Shown here in pieces: positions 16,627 to 26,036 of a stretch of DNA of 64,000 bases. Position numbers and translations under genes: made by a program. Under the pieces are notes generated by a model that made no database searches, was not told the DNA's origin, and saw nothing but the letters and a program-made list of their open reading frames with translations. The DNA comes from Aurantiacibacter luteus (GTDB lineage Bacteria; Pseudomonadota; Alphaproteobacteria; Sphingomonadales; Sphingomonadaceae). The DNA lies in the NCBI RefSeq assembly GCF_001010945.1, contig NZ_LBHB01000001.1:310001-374000 (forward strand), in the 5' to 3' direction. Each line of letters begins with the position of its first letter. The stretch's first letter is position 1.

Positions 16627-17841
16627 TTAGCTACGCGGTGTCAGGCGCAGCAGCCGGCCGTTGTCGCCGTCCTCGATCACCCACACTGCCCCGTCGGGCG
16701 CCTGGGCGATGTCGCGCAGGCGATTGGGGAAGTCGTAACGCGCCGCTTCGCTCGCGCTGTTGCCGGCGGCGTTGGTGACGACGCGGCTGATCGACTTGGT
16801 CTTGAGGTTCGCCACCAGCACCTGTCCGCGCCAGTCTGCGAACATACCGCCGGTGTAGAAGATCATGTCGCCCGGGGCGATGACCGGGTTCCAGCTGATG
16901 GCCGGGTGGGCAAACCCGTCGTCGGCGGTGTGATCGGGGATGGTGTCGCCGTTGTACTGATCGCCGTTCGAGCGGACGGGCCAGCCGTAGTTGGCTCCCC
17001 GATCCACGCGGTTGAGCTCGTCACCGCCGGCGGGGCCGTGCTCGATTTCCCACAGCTGGCCCTGCGGATCGAAGGCGATGCCGAGCAGGTTGCGCTGGCC
17101 GTAGGTCCAGATCTCCGCCGTGGCATTGGTTGCTTGGGCGCGATCGGCGAAGGGATTGCCCGGCGCGGCGCGGCCGTTGGGCGTCAGGCGCACGACGGTG
17201 CCGAGGTTGTTGGACAAGTCCTGCGCCGGGGCCTGCTGCATCCGCTCGCCGCTGGTGACGAAGAGGTAGCGACCGTCGGGGCTGAAGGCCATCTTGTGGC
17301 TGAAGTGGCCGGGGCTCTCGATGGCGACACTCTGTTGCCAGATCTGCTGCAGGTTCTCGACCCGGCAGGCGGCGGCGTCGCAGGCGAGCGTGCCGCGGCC
17401 CACCACGGCACGCCGGGCATCGCCCTGGTCGGCCTTCACCCAGCTCAAGTAGATCGTGCGGCTGGTGGCGTAGTCGGGCGCAAAGGCCACGTCGCCGAGG
17501 CCGCCCTGTCCGCCGTAGGCCACTTGCGGCATCCCGCCGACTTCGCGCACCGTGCCCGTGGCCGGATCGTAGAGCTTGGCGGCGCCGCGCTTCTCGGTAA
17601 CGAACACGCGCCCGGTGCCCGGCTCGAACGCGAGCGCCCAGGGCTCGGCAAAGGTGCCGTGGCTGGCGGCGGCGAAGGGCGAATCCGAGGCGAGCGACAC
17701 GCGCTGACCCGCCACCACGCCATCGGCGGCAGCTATCGTCGGCGTCGAAGACGGCGTGGTTTCCCCCATTTCGCCTCCCTGACAGCTTGCGAGAGCGAGC
17801 GCGGCGGGGAATAGGGCGGTGGTCAGGATTGAGTGTCGCAT
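16627..17841 (-). CDS. PQQ-dependent sugar dehydrogenase-like lipoprotein
   Basis: This 404-residue protein has a lipoprotein signal (ALALASC) and a six-bladed propeller of the soluble glucose/sorbosone dehydrogenase family (YliI/Asd type). Typical blocks are WALAFEPGTGRVFVTEKRG, GGQGGLGDVAFAPDY, HFSHKMAFSPDGRYLFVTSGERM, and GPAGGDELNRVDRGANYGWP, the last part of the PQQ- and calcium-binding region. It should oxidise aldose sugars outside the cytoplasmic membrane. The ATG at 17841 shares its bases with the ATG of the divergent rnhB gene. Confidence 0.88.
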   Translation of the reverse strand: MRHSILTTALFPAALALASCQGGEMGETTPSSTPTIAAADGVVAGQRVSLASDSPFAAASHGTFAEPWALAFEPGTGRVFVTEKRGAAKLYDPATGTVREVGGMPQVAYGGQGGLGDVAFAPDYATSRTIYLSWVKADQGDARRAVVGRGTLACDAAACRVENLQQIWQQSVAIESPGHFSHKMAFSPDGRYLFVTSGERMQQAPAQDLSNNLGTVVRLTPNGRAAPGNPFADRAQATNATAEIWTYGQRNLLGIAFDPQGQLWEIEHGPAGGDELNRVDRGANYGWPVRSNGDQYNGDTIPDHTADDGFAHPAISWNPVIAPGDMIFYTGGMFADWRGQVLVANLKTKSISRVVTNAAGNSASEAARYDFPNRLRDIAQAPDGAVWVIEDGDNGRLLRLTPRS

Positions 17842-18478
17842 GCTTTCGGGAACCCCTTCGCCTGGATTTTGTGCCGGTCTCGGCCACGGACCACTGGTCG
17901 CGGGCGTGGACGAGGCGGGGCGCGGGCCCCTTGCCGGACCCGTGGTGGCCGCCGCCGTCCTGCTATGCAAGCCCGCACCCGCCGGGCTGGGCGATTCCAA
18001 GAAGCTGAGCGCCAAGGCCCGGGCCGAGGCGGAGGCGCGCATCCGCCGGCGCTGCGCCTTCGGCATCGGCGTGGTCGACGTCGCCACCATCGACAGGCTC
18101 AACATCTTCGGCGCGACGATGCTCGCCATGTGCCTTGCGATGGAGCAACTGTGCAATGCGGCCGGTCGCCACCAGATCGCCGCGCTGGTGGACGGTAACC
18201 TGACGCCTGCGGGCCGCAACCCGCGCTGGCGGTGGGAGGCGACGCCGATCGTCGGCGGTGACGCGCGCGAGGCGTGCATCGGTGCCGCCAGCATTCTCGC
18301 CAAGGAATACCGCGACCGGCTGATGGTGCAGGCCGCGCGCCGCCATCCGCAATACGGCTGGGACAGCAACAAGGGCTACGGATCGCAGAGCCACCTCGAG
18401 GCGTTGCGTCGCCACGGGCCGAGCCCGCTGCACCGCCGCAGCTTCGCGCCGGTGGCCCAGATGGAGCTATTTGCATGA
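17840..18478 (+). CDS. rnhB: Ribonuclease HII
   Basis: This roughly 212-residue RNase HII removes ribonucleotides and RNA primers from DNA. The catalytic DE pair is in VAGVDEAGRG (Asp24, Glu25), a third acid is in ALVDGN, and a fourth in the GGDAREACIGAASILAKEYRD block, followed by GWDSNKGYGSQSH. ATG at 17840 is preferred, but an in-frame GTG at 17819 is possible. Its start codon overlaps that of the divergent sugar dehydrogenase (CATG), so at least one promoter must lie inside the other gene. The stop overlaps the SDR start. Confidence 0.93.
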   Translation: MLSGTPSPGFCAGLGHGPLVAGVDEAGRGPLAGPVVAAAVLLCKPAPAGLGDSKKLSAKARAEAEARIRRRCAFGIGVVDVATIDRLNIFGATMLAMCLAMEQLCNAAGRHQIAALVDGNLTPAGRNPRWRWEATPIVGGDAREACIGAASILAKEYRDRLMVQAARRHPQYGWDSNKGYGSQSHLEALRRHGPSPLHRRSFAPVAQMELFA

Positions 18479-19389
18479 CGCCCGCACAGTCTTTCGCCTT
18501 TGCCGACATTCCCGACCAGACCGGCCGCACCGCGATGGTGACGGGCGCCAACACCGGCATCGGGTCGGAAATCGCCCGCCACCTCGCCATGAAGGGCGCG
18601 CGGGTGCTGCTGGCCTGCCGCGAGAGATCGCGCGCCGAAGCGGCGATGGCGAAAATCCGCAGCGAGCACGCCTCGGCGGACCTCGACTTCGTTCCGCTCG
18701 ACCTTGCCGGCCTCGCCAGCGTGGCGGGCGCGGTGGAGCAGGCGAAGTCAGAGCCGCGGCTAGACCTGCTCGTCAACAACGCGGGCGTGATGATGCCGCC
18801 GCTCTCCCACGCCACGGCGGGTGCCGAGCTGCAGTTCGCGGTCAATCACCTCGGCCATTTCGCACTTACCCTGCCGTTGATCGCCAAGCTGGCCGAGGGA
18901 CAGGCCCCGCGCGTCGTCGTGCAGTCGAGCATAGCCCACCGCCGGGCCGACATCGATTTCGACAACCTCGATGCGTCGCAAGGTTATGGTCGGAGCAAGT
19001 TCTACGGCCAGAGCAAGCTCGCCAACCTGTTGTTCGCGCTGGAGCTCGACCGCCGTCTGCGCGCCGCCAGCTCGCCGGTGGCCGCCATCGCCTGCCACCC
19101 GGGTGTTGCGGCATCGGAATTGACGCGGCACCTGCCCGGCGGCGCCTTGCTCAAGCCGTTGATGGCCTTTGCGCTCAACACGTCGGAGCAGGGCGCGCTG
19201 CCCGCGCTCCAGGCCGCGACCGACCCGAACGCCGAGGGCGGCGACTACTACGGCCCCTACGGTTTTCGCGAGATCAGCGGCAACACGTCGGCCCGCGCCC
19301 ACGCCATGCCCCGCGCCCACGACGAGGCACTGGCGGCGCGGCTGTGGACCGTTTCGGAAGAGATGACGGGCGTTACGCTCGCGGTCTGA
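18475..19389 (+). CDS. Short-chain dehydrogenase/reductase
   Basis: This 304-residue SDR oxidoreductase has the cofactor loop TGANTGIG (residues 23-30), LLVNNAGVM, QSSIAHRR, and the catalytic YGQSK, with the downstream HPGVAASEL block. The sequence resembles the retinol-dehydrogenase-like/WWOX subgroup, and RxxxR-type residues after strand 2 (ACRERSR) suggest NADP(H). The substrate is unknown. The ATGA overlap with rnhB shows translational coupling. Confidence 0.88.
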   Translation: MTPAQSFAFADIPDQTGRTAMVTGANTGIGSEIARHLAMKGARVLLACRERSRAEAAMAKIRSEHASADLDFVPLDLAGLASVAGAVEQAKSEPRLDLLVNNAGVMMPPLSHATAGAELQFAVNHLGHFALTLPLIAKLAEGQAPRVVVQSSIAHRRADIDFDNLDASQGYGRSKFYGQSKLANLLFALELDRRLRAASSPVAAIACHPGVAASELTRHLPGGALLKPLMAFALNTSEQGALPALQAATDPNAEGGDYYGPYGFREISGNTSARAHAMPRAHDEALAARLWTVSEEMTGVTLAV

Positions 19390-19390
19390 G

Positions 19391-19873
19391 CTATTCGTCG
19401 AAATTCCAGTAGCGGATGCCGGGGTTGAGCACGTGGGTCTCGTCCTGCGTCATGCCATCCAAGCAGCGCGCCGGCACGGGCTGGGCGAGAGAGACCCGCG
19501 CCGACAGGGCCGCTATGCTCTCGCCCGGTCCGCCGCCGCCGACCCGCACCTTGGTGCCGTCGCGGAAATATTCCTCGCTCGCCGGATCGTAGAGCCAGGG
19601 CCCCCGCGCATCCCGGCCGGTGACGACGCCGTCCTCGAACACCGGCAGCACGACGCTGCCATTCAGGCGGGCAAACAGCACACAATCGTTGCGGACCACT
19701 ATGCGACCCCCGCTCGCGGCAAGGAGGTAAATGCGATTCTCGTCGGCGGGGAGCGGGCGCTGGACCGCCGCATAGGGCCCGGGTCCGGTTGATGGGCCCG
19801 CAGGAGCCGGGGGCCCGGACGTGACGCAGGCGGAGAGCATGACGATGGGGATGAGACTTGCTGCTGTTTTCAT
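19391..19873 (-). CDS. Lipoprotein of unknown function
   Basis: This 160-residue lipoprotein has lipobox MLSAC (Cys at about residue 15) followed by a Pro/Gly/Ala-rich linker. The globular part contains a WLYDPASEEYFRDG segment and ends in GIRYWNFDE. Two further cysteines (NDCVLF, ARCLDG) could form a disulphide. No family is recognised. The ATG at 19873 starts the signal sequence. It converges on the SDR gene, with one base between the stops, and diverges from ccrM. Confidence 0.6.
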   Translation of the reverse strand: MKTAASLIPIVMLSACVTSGPPAPAGPSTGPGPYAAVQRPLPADENRIYLLAASGGRIVVRNDCVLFARLNGSVVLPVFEDGVVTGRDARGPWLYDPASEEYFRDGTKVRVGGGGPGESIAALSARVSLAQPVPARCLDGMTQDETHVLNPGIRYWNFDE

Positions 19874-20071
19874 ACCAGCGGTACGCGGCCACCCAATCGC
19901 AGGTTCCATCCATCGCATCAGCGAGTCCTTCGCGCCACACCACAAGATAGCGAGCCTACTTCACTGTGCCGGCCTCAACATCTTGTGCCGGACTCGCTTC
20001 GTTCCGCGCAAGAGCTGGGGCCTGCCCTGAAATTTGCCGCTTGACCGGCAGAGTTCGGGCGGGCCACACCC

Positions 20072-20080
20072 TGTGGATAA
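20072..20080 (-). promoter_or_regulatory. Perfect DnaA box immediately upstream of ccrM
   Basis: TTATCCACA, the consensus 9-mer for DnaA, reads on the minus strand three bases before the ccrM start codon. It is also the right half of a small inverted repeat, CCACA-CCC-TGTGG (20064-20076). Two GANTC sites (GAGTC at 19923-19927, GACTC at 19991-19995), the CcrM target, lie further upstream. Confidence 0.5.
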
Positions 20081-21235
<1,155 letters not shown>

Positions 21236-21242
21236 CCCGCTC

Positions 21243-22355
21243 ATGACTGCCCGCCTGTACATCCACCCGCTCACCGCCGTTTCCGGCCCGCAGGCCGTGG
21301 AGGGCGACGCGGTGCGACTGGCCGGCGGCATGGTCTATGCGCGCGAATTCGCTGTGATCGTGCGGCGCGACGGGAAGACGATCAGCCGCGAGGTGGTCAC
21401 CCCGTCGGGCATCGACTCGGCCCTCGCGCGGTTGCCGGACGAACTAGGCCCCGAGGGCGAGCGGCAGTGGTCGGGCCTCAGGACCGCCCACCCGCCGATG
21501 CAGCTGGGGAGCCGCACGGTGCGGCTCGACCAGCCGCAGGTCATGGGCATTCTCAACGTCACGCCCGACAGCTTTTCCGACGGTGGCCGCTTCATGGACG
21601 ATCCCGAGGAAATGCGTGCCCACGCCGCCGCCATGCACGAGGCCGGCGCGGCCATCATCGACATCGGCGGGGAAAGCACGCGGCCCGGCGCCAAGGCCGT
21701 CTGGGAAGGCGAGGAGGCGCAGCGCGTCGTTCCCGCCATCGAGCACTGTGTGGCGATGGGCGCGGCCGTAAGTATCGACACGCGCCGTCCCGCGGTGATG
21801 GAGGCGGCGGTCGTGGCGGGCGCGGCAATCATCAACGACGTCTCGGCCCTGCGCTACGACCCGCGCAGCCTCGAATTCGCGGCGGCGAGCGGCAAGCCCG
21901 TGGTGCTGATGCACGCGTCCGGCAACGGGGAGGACCTGCACGCCGAGCCCGACTACGAGGCCGTGGCCTTCGACGTGTTTGATTTCCTTAAGGACGCGCG
22001 CGACCGGGCGGTCGCCGGCGGGATTGCGCAGGATCGCATCGTGCTCGACCCCGGTGTGGGCTTCGGCAAGTCGCTGGCTGACAACCTCGCCGTTCTCAAC
22101 CATCTCGCCATGTATCATGCGCTCGGCTGCCCGCTGCTGCTCGGCGCGAGCCGCAAGCGGATGATCGGCGCGCTCAGCAACGAGGTGCCCGCGCACAGGC
22201 GCACCGGCGGCAGCCTGGCGCTGGCGCAGCTCGGGATGGACGCGGGCGTGCAACTGCTGCGGGTGCACGATGTGTTCGAGACGGTGCAGGCAAGGAACGT
22301 GTGGCGCGGACTGCGCGACGCGGCGCTTACCGATTTTGCGGGGCTGGTGAGCTAG
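21243..22355 (+). CDS. folP: Dihydropteroate synthase with N-terminal extension
   Basis: This 370-residue protein makes 7,8-dihydropteroate in folate synthesis, the target of sulfonamides. The TIM-barrel core starts near residue 98 with MGILNVTPDSFSDGG, then IIDIGGESTRPGA, IINDVSALRYD, VLMHASG, and LDPGVGFGKS, all classical DHPS motifs. An extra N-terminal region of about 95 residues is seen in many alphaproteobacterial enzymes. It starts seven bases after ccrM with GAGGA upstream, so the two are probably co-transcribed. The end overlaps the convergent lipoprotein gene by four bases. Confidence 0.93.
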   Translation: MTARLYIHPLTAVSGPQAVEGDAVRLAGGMVYAREFAVIVRRDGKTISREVVTPSGIDSALARLPDELGPEGERQWSGLRTAHPPMQLGSRTVRLDQPQVMGILNVTPDSFSDGGRFMDDPEEMRAHAAAMHEAGAAIIDIGGESTRPGAKAVWEGEEAQRVVPAIEHCVAMGAAVSIDTRRPAVMEAAVVAGAAIINDVSALRYDPRSLEFAAASGKPVVLMHASGNGEDLHAEPDYEAVAFDVFDFLKDARDRAVAGGIAQDRIVLDPGVGFGKSLADNLAVLNHLAMYHALGCPLLLGASRKRMIGALSNEVPAHRRTGGSLALAQLGMDAGVQLLRVHDVFETVQARNVWRGLRDAALTDFAGLVS

Positions 22356-22972
22356 CTTCTCGCCGCGGGATCGGCGGCGTGGATCGTTGCAAGCACTCTT
22401 GCCAGTTCCTCGTCCAGAGCCGGGTCGTCGTCATCGGACTGTTGCACCACCAGCAGGGTCCGGTCGCCGACGCCGGCGAAACTGTACTCCGCTTCGCGCG
22501 CTCCCTCGTTCACCACCACCGAAAACCCTTCGGAGCCATCCATCATCGCATCGTCGAGCGGCTCGATGTCGCCCCGCGCAAAAGCAGCGCGATATTCCGC
22601 TAGCGGGCGTTCGAGCAGGGCCAGCGAGAGGCCGCTTTCCTGTGCGGCATCGCAAGGGTCGGGTTGGTCGTCCTCGTCATAGCGGCATTGCGCGGCGCCG
22701 AGCCGGTCGGCCCGGGCAACAGGGATGAGTTTGGAGGCGAAGGCGGTATCGTCGAACGTCGGCGGGATGGCCAGCTTCACCTCGGTAGGGACCAGCCGGG
22801 AATCGTCGAAGCTGTAGAGGACCGGGCCAAGGCGCGCTGTGCGCAAGTGCACTTCGTCAGGACCTTCCACGGCAAGTGTCGAGGCCTGGTCTGCCTCCAC
22901 ACCACCCGGATCGCAGGCGACCATCATGATCGCGGCAATCGCACCGGCCGCCAGTTTCCACGCTTGACGCAT
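22352..22972 (-). CDS. Lipoprotein of unknown function
   Basis: This 206-residue acidic lipoprotein has a basic n-region, a hydrophobic core and the lipobox MMVAC. The mature part has one Cys pair candidate (QCRYDED and DPCDAAQ) and a C-terminal DDDDP stretch. No family or catalytic motif is recognised. It lies on the minus strand between folP, which it overlaps tail to tail, and the NtrC-like regulator, 85 bases away. Confidence 0.6.
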   Translation of the reverse strand: MRQAWKLAAGAIAAIMMVACDPGGVEADQASTLAVEGPDEVHLRTARLGPVLYSFDDSRLVPTEVKLAIPPTFDDTAFASKLIPVARADRLGAAQCRYDEDDQPDPCDAAQESGLSLALLERPLAEYRAAFARGDIEPLDDAMMDGSEGFSVVVNEGAREAEYSFAGVGDRTLLVVQQSDDDDPALDEELARVLATIHAADPAARS

Positions 22973-23057
22973 GTTAGTAAAATCGCACGAACCCGCTCTT
23001 AAGTTCCGGGTTTTGCGACGAGGCGATGCAAGCTTTTTCCGCGTCGCCTCACGGTCT

Positions 23058-24476
23058 TTACGCAGCGTTGTCGATACCCAGGTCCGACAGCTTGCGATAG
23101 AGCGTGGAGCGCCCGATGCCGAGCCGCCGCGCGACCTCCGTCATGCGGCCGCGATAGTGGCCGATGGCGAGGCGGATGACGTCGGCCTCGATCTCCTCCA
23201 GCGGGCGCAGGTTGCCGTCGCTCTCGTACAATTGCACGCCGGCGCTGTCGCGCACCGGGCGGCCCGAGGGGGCGATTTCGCCCACCAGTTCGCGCAGCTG
23301 CGGGAAATCGTCCGCGGTCAGCGCGTCGCCGTCGCAGAACACCGCCGCGCGGAACAGCACGGCCTGCAGCTGGCGCACGTTGCCCGGCCAGTCGAACGAG
23401 CCGAGCAGGCGCAGGGCATCGCCGGTGATGCCGAGCGGGCGCAGGCCCGGCTGCTGGCCGATCTGGTGCAGGAAATAGCGGGTCAGCGCGCCGAGGTCGC
23501 GGTCGCGCTCGCGCAGCGGCGGCAGGTGGATGCTGGTGCGGCTGAGCGCGGTCAGCAGGCTCTCGCGAAAATGCCCGGCGGCCACCAGGTCGGCGAGCGG
23601 CAGGTCGCTGGCCGAGATGATCCGCACGTCCACCTTGAAGGCATACTGCGCGCCGCGCGGCTTGAGCTGGCCGGTCTCGACCACCTGCGCCAGCCGGTCC
23701 TGCAGGTCGAGCGAGAGGCGGTCCACCTCGTCGAGCACCAGCGTGCCGCCGTCGCATTGCTGCAAGGCACCGACCTGCTGTTCGAAGGCGCCGGGAAAGG
23801 CGCCTTTCTCGTGGCCGAACAGGACCGATTCGAGGCTGCTCGTGGGGATGCCCGCGATGTTGAGTGCGCGGTAGGCGGTTTTCGCGCGGGGGCTTGCGCC
23901 GTGCAGGGCGCGGATGAGCATCTCCTTGCCGGTGCCCCGCTCGCCTTCGATCAGCACGTTGGAATGGCCGCGCGCCGCCTTGGCCGCCTTGGCCAGCGCA
24001 TCGCGGAATGCCGGCGCGGTGCCCACCATCGCGTCGAAGTCGAGGTTTGAGGGCATCTTCTCGCTTAGCGGTGTCAGCTCGTCGTGCTTCGAGCCGCGCG
24101 TGGTCGCATTGCGCAGCGCCTGCATGAGGCGCTCGGGCGCTACGGGTTTGACGAGATAGTCGGTCGCCCCTGCGCGCATGGCCTCCACCGCCAGTTGCGG
24201 ACTGGTGCTCTTCGTCAGCATCAGGATGGGCAGGGCGGGGCGGCGTTCCCTGAGCGCGGCGATCAGCTCGCAGGCGCGCTCGCCCGGCACGCCCTGTTCG
24301 AGGATGATGGCCGACAGCTGCATTCCCTGCCGCGTGCCGAGCGTGGCGATGGCGGTTTCCGAATCGCCGACGGTCAGCGTGCGCCATCCGTCGCGCGCCG
24401 CCAGCGCGGAGACCAGACGGGTCTGCGCCGGCTCGTCGTCGATGAGCATCAACAGTCGCGGTTCGGCTTCGGCCAT
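23058..24476 (-). CDS. NtrC-family regulator with degenerate receiver and GAFPGA loop
   Basis: This 472-residue protein has three parts. The receiver domain (1-120) keeps the acidic pair Asp13-Asp14, Thr88 and Lys110, but the phosphoacceptor position is Glu60 (IILEQGVPGE). The AAA+ domain (about 150-385) has Walker A GERGTGKE (178-185) and Walker B LVLDEVD, while the sigma-54-contacting loop reads GAFPGA (225-230) rather than GAFTGA. A Fis-type helix-turn-helix ends the protein (EVARRLGIGRSTLYRKL). It is thus a bacterial enhancer-binding-like regulator that probably works without phosphorylation. No sensor kinase is adjacent. ATG at 24476 was chosen over GTG at 24485. Confidence 0.88.
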   Translation of the reverse strand: MAEAEPRLLMLIDDEPAQTRLVSALAARDGWRTLTVGDSETAIATLGTRQGMQLSAIILEQGVPGERACELIAALRERRPALPILMLTKSTSPQLAVEAMRAGATDYLVKPVAPERLMQALRNATTRGSKHDELTPLSEKMPSNLDFDAMVGTAPAFRDALAKAAKAARGHSNVLIEGERGTGKEMLIRALHGASPRAKTAYRALNIAGIPTSSLESVLFGHEKGAFPGAFEQQVGALQQCDGGTLVLDEVDRLSLDLQDRLAQVVETGQLKPRGAQYAFKVDVRIISASDLPLADLVAAGHFRESLLTALSRTSIHLPPLRERDRDLGALTRYFLHQIGQQPGLRPLGITGDALRLLGSFDWPGNVRQLQAVLFRAAVFCDGDALTADDFPQLRELVGEIAPSGRPVRDSAGVQLYESDGNLRPLEEIEADVIRLAIGHYRGRMTEVARRLGIGRSTLYRKLSDLGIDNAA

Positions 24477-24570
24477 GGGTATCACCAGTCGCGCCCGGAC
24501 GAGGCGGGCAGGGAAACCCTTGCCTAGCGATCATGGGTAAAAGGGCGATTAAGCGATGCTTGGTCGCAGG

Positions 24571-24578
24571 TTAACCAT
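24571..24578 (+). promoter_or_regulatory. CtrA-type TTAACCAT motif
   Basis: TTAACCAT, a motif associated with CtrA in alphaproteobacteria, lies in the 212-base gap between the divergent NtrC-like regulator and the cytochrome oxidase subunit IV gene. It is a short motif and could occur by chance. Nothing else is recognised in this gap. Confidence 0.25.
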
Positions 24579-24688
24579 GCCGGCGGCGCGCGGCGTGGCA
24601 CAGCTGCGCCCACGGGGCTTGAGCGCGCGGCCCGGCGACGATACACGATGGGCGCACAATCATCCCAACGAGGGTCAGAGACGAGATC

Positions 24689-24811
24689 ATGGACAGCGCC
24701 AACGACATGAAAGCCCACAGCGGCACCTATTCCAGCTTCATCGCTTCGCTGAAGTGGATACTGCCGCTGATTGCGGTGATCACGGCACTCGTCGTCTTCA
24801 TCATCGCCTGA
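24689..24811 (+). CDS. aa3-type cytochrome c oxidase subunit IV-like small protein
   Basis: This 40-residue protein begins MDSANDMKAHSGTYSSF and ends in a single membrane helix (WILPLIAVITALVVFIIA). The NDMKAH-xx-TY-xx-F pattern followed by a Trp and one helix is the signature of bacterial aa3-type oxidase subunit IV. In Paracoccus and Rhodobacter this subunit is a small accessory part of cytochrome oxidase. Here it starts 11 bases upstream of the transhydrogenase gene pntAA, not with oxidase genes. Confidence 0.8.
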   Translation: MDSANDMKAHSGTYSSFIASLKWILPLIAVITALVVFIIA

Positions 24812-24822
24812 TCCGCGCCGAG

Positions 24823-25941
24823 GTGCGGATAGCGGTCCTGAAAGAGCGCGCCGCGGGAGAGAACCGCGTCGCCGCCACGCCGGAAACGGTGAAGAAGTTC
24901 ATCGCGCTGGGAGCAACAGTCGCGGTGGAGGAAGGGGCCGGGGCGGGCGCGTCGATCGGCGATGCCGCCTACGCCGACGCCGGAGCCGAAATCGCCTCCG
25001 CCGCGCAGGTCGTGGCGGGCGCGGACGTGGTGCTGGGCGTACAGGCGCCCGATCCCGCGATGCTGGCCGGTGCCGCGCCGGGTGCGTGGGTGGCGGCGAC
25101 CTTCGATCCCTTCGGTGCGCGCGAGCGGGTCGACGCCTATGCCAGCGCCGGGCTCGAGGCGCTGGCAATGGAATTCATGCCGCGCATCACCCGCGCGCAG
25201 AGCATGGACGTGCTCTCCAGCCAGTCCAACCTGGCTGGATACAAGGCGGTGATCGCCGCCGCCGACCGGTACGGCCGTGCCTTCCCTATGATGATGACGG
25301 CGGCGGGCACGGTGCAGGCTGCCAAGGTCTTCGTCATGGGCGTGGGCGTCGCGGGCCTGCAGGCCATCGCCACCGCCCGGCGGCTGGGCGCGCAGGTCTC
25401 CGCCACCGACGTCCGCTCTGCCACGAAAGAGCAGATTCAGTCGCTCGGCGCGAAGCCGGTATTCGTCGAGAGCGTCGCGGGCATCGAGGGTGAGGGAAGC
25501 GGCGGCTATGCCACCGAGATGAGCGAGGAATACCAGAGGGCGCAGGCCGAACTGGTGAGCGCGCACATTGCCAAGCAGGACATCGTCATCACCACCGCGC
25601 TGATCCCCGGCCGCGCCGCACCGCGCCTGATCACCGACGCGCAGATCGCCACCATGCGCCCGGGCAGCGTGATCTTCGACCTCGCCGTCGCGCAGGGCGG
25701 CAACGTGGAAGGTAGCGTGACCGACCAGGTGGTGGAGCGCCACGGCGTATCGATCATGGGTTTCGCCAACACCGCCGGGCATCTCGCGGCGGATGCGAGC
25801 GCGCTCTATTCGCGCAACCTCTACAACTTCCTCAGCGCCTTCTGGGACAAGGAAGCGGGGCGGCCCGTGCTGGACGAGGAGATCGGTGACGCCGTGCGCC
25901 TGACGCGCGGCGGGGCGGTGGCCAATTCCCGGTTGCAGTAA
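24823..25941 (+). CDS. pntAA: NAD(P) transhydrogenase subunit alpha, part 1
   Basis: This 372-residue NAD(H)-binding subunit (domain dI) of proton-translocating transhydrogenase has the AlaDH/PNT N-terminal block LKERAAGENRVAATPETV, then SQSNLAGY, and the nucleotide-binding VMGVGVAGLQAIATARRLGA. The likely start is GTG at 24823, matching the family's usual beginning. It is separated from the membrane subunit gene by a fasciclin gene and a terminator. The enzyme uses the proton gradient to make NADPH from NADH. Confidence 0.93.
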   Translation: MRIAVLKERAAGENRVAATPETVKKFIALGATVAVEEGAGAGASIGDAAYADAGAEIASAAQVVAGADVVLGVQAPDPAMLAGAAPGAWVAATFDPFGARERVDAYASAGLEALAMEFMPRITRAQSMDVLSSQSNLAGYKAVIAAADRYGRAFPMMMTAAGTVQAAKVFVMGVGVAGLQAIATARRLGAQVSATDVRSATKEQIQSLGAKPVFVESVAGIEGEGSGGYATEMSEEYQRAQAELVSAHIAKQDIVITTALIPGRAAPRLITDAQIATMRPGSVIFDLAVAQGGNVEGSVTDQVVERHGVSIMGFANTAGHLAADASALYSRNLYNFLSAFWDKEAGRPVLDEEIGDAVRLTRGGAVANSRLQ

Positions 25942-26036
25942 ACGGGCGGGCCCTAGCCTTTTGTCGGTAGCTGCACCCGAAGTCGTGTCTCGGCCGTAGT
26001 AGGGGGGAGACCCAACCGAAGACTGGATAAATTGAC

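Noticed and set aside
20064-20080. DnaA box as a sign of a replication origin
   Set aside because: Only one box is seen, with no AT-rich unwinding region or origin-linked genes, so a regulatory site is more likely.
24689-24811. Reading the subunit IV gene as part of an N-terminal extension of pntAA
   Set aside because: It is in a different frame and has its own start, stop and family pattern.
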